A stretch of DNA of 24,334 nucleotides from a virus: positions 1-24,334 of the IMG/VR virus record IMGVR_UViG_3300023179_000501; one strand, written 5' to 3'. Both the position numbers and the translations under genes were made by a program. Positions 23,976 through 24,334 of the stretch are shown piece by piece. Positions within the stretch are counted from its first letter, which is position 1. Each line of letters begins with the position of its first letter. The notes under the pieces were generated by a model. The model searched no databases. It saw only the letters and a program-made list of their open reading frames with translations, and was not told where the DNA came from.

Positions 23976-24334
23976 TTGGAAAATCAATCTTTATTAGTTG
24001 AGCACAAATCTTTAGATATTTTAGACACTTATAGTGGTGCAAATAATTATATACTTTACTTAAAACAAAAAAAAGAATCATCAAAAAAATTCTTTCCTAC
24101 AAGGTCTCAAGCGGATTATATTTTATCTTATTTTGAAACATCACCAAAAGTTGCAAGAAAATGGGTAGAATTGGATAGTTATTTTGCCAAGAAATTTGCA
24201 GAAGAAAAATATTTTATAGAAACTCCCAAAGAAATTTATATAGAAAAATTATTAGTCGAAAAAGAAAAATCTTACCATGTTTGGGCTAAATTTTTTGAAA
24301 AAGATAATCTATCAGAGTTTTGGATTCCAAAATC
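23976..24334 (+). CDS. Unidentified plus-strand gene, N-terminal 119 residues (cut by window edge)
   Basis: The frame is open to the window end. There is no ATG near the beginning; the most likely start is TTG at 23976 (L-E-N-Q-S-L-L), preceded by A/T-rich sequence. The product is Lys/Glu/aromatic-rich with coding-like composition: T-R-S-Q-A-D-Y-I-L-S-Y-F, P-K-V-A-R-K-W-V-E-L-D, P-K-E-I-Y-I-E-K-L-L-V-E-K-E-K-S-Y-H-V-W and F-W-I-P-K-S. The pattern vaguely recalls N-terminal regions of large phage nucleic-acid motor proteins (terminase or UvsW-like helicase), but no Walker motif is reached, so I do not assign a function. It is transcribed away from the tail cluster. Confidence 0.6.
   Translation, partial: MENQSLLVEHKSLDILDTYSGANNYILYLKQKKESSKKFFPTRSQADYILSYFETSPKVARKWVELDSYFAKKFAEEKYFIETPKEIYIEKLLVEKEKSYHVWAKFFEKDNLSEFWIPK

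Overview
The window reads as part of a large, AT-rich genome of a contractile-tailed phage (myovirus) with T4-type structural proteins. The family-level evidence is a T4 gp18-type sheath, a gp19-type tail tube of almost exactly T4 length, a gp26-type baseplate/tail chaperone, a tape measure, a gp53/LysM-type baseplate protein, a giant hub protein with a gp27/gpD-like C-terminal part, and the start of a gp32-type single-stranded DNA-binding protein. Almost all genes are on the minus strand, so transcription runs from the right end to the left. Start codons are generally preceded by A/T-only sequence without a Shine-Dalgarno motif. This suggests a Bacteroidota host, but that is inference; no host marker gene is present.

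From right to left: a plus-strand gene, cut by the window end and probably starting with TTG (23976 onward), faces away from two neck or tail-completion genes (23918-23403 and 23403-22360). A small plus-strand ribbon-helix-helix gene (22202-22363) is inserted head-to-tail-opposed at the end of that pair. Then come the very large sheath (22076-18741), a HAD-type phosphatase (18669-17839), the tail tube (17730-17242), the gp26-type chaperone (17156-16386) with a downstream extension in the +1 frame (to 16253), the tape measure (16221-14416), a 1688-residue baseplate protein with an embedded OmpA-like domain (14366-9300), the LysM-type wedge protein (9298-8975), the 2513-residue hub (8985-1444), a 74-residue protein (1424-1200), a proline-rich coiled-coil protein (1195-515), and the 5' part of the gp32-type gene (400-1).

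The order neck, sheath, tube, chaperone with frameshift extension, tape measure, baseplate is the general order of non-T4 contractile phages, although the individual proteins look T4-like. The strongest observation is the probable programmed +1 frameshift in the gp26-type gene at a UUU-C site followed by the only CGG arginine codon of the gene. It would give the two-product tail assembly chaperone known from lambda-like and P2-like phages.

Regulation: a directional motif, consensus AAAGTATTTATA, lies upstream of most genes that have an intergenic gap and flips orientation with the one complete plus-strand gene. It looks like the late promoter of this phage but is the reverse complement of the T4 late box. 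Three hairpins sit after the 226-residue gene, the sheath and the tube. No RNA genes, insertion sequences, CRISPR arrays or gene-free stretches above 300 bases were seen.
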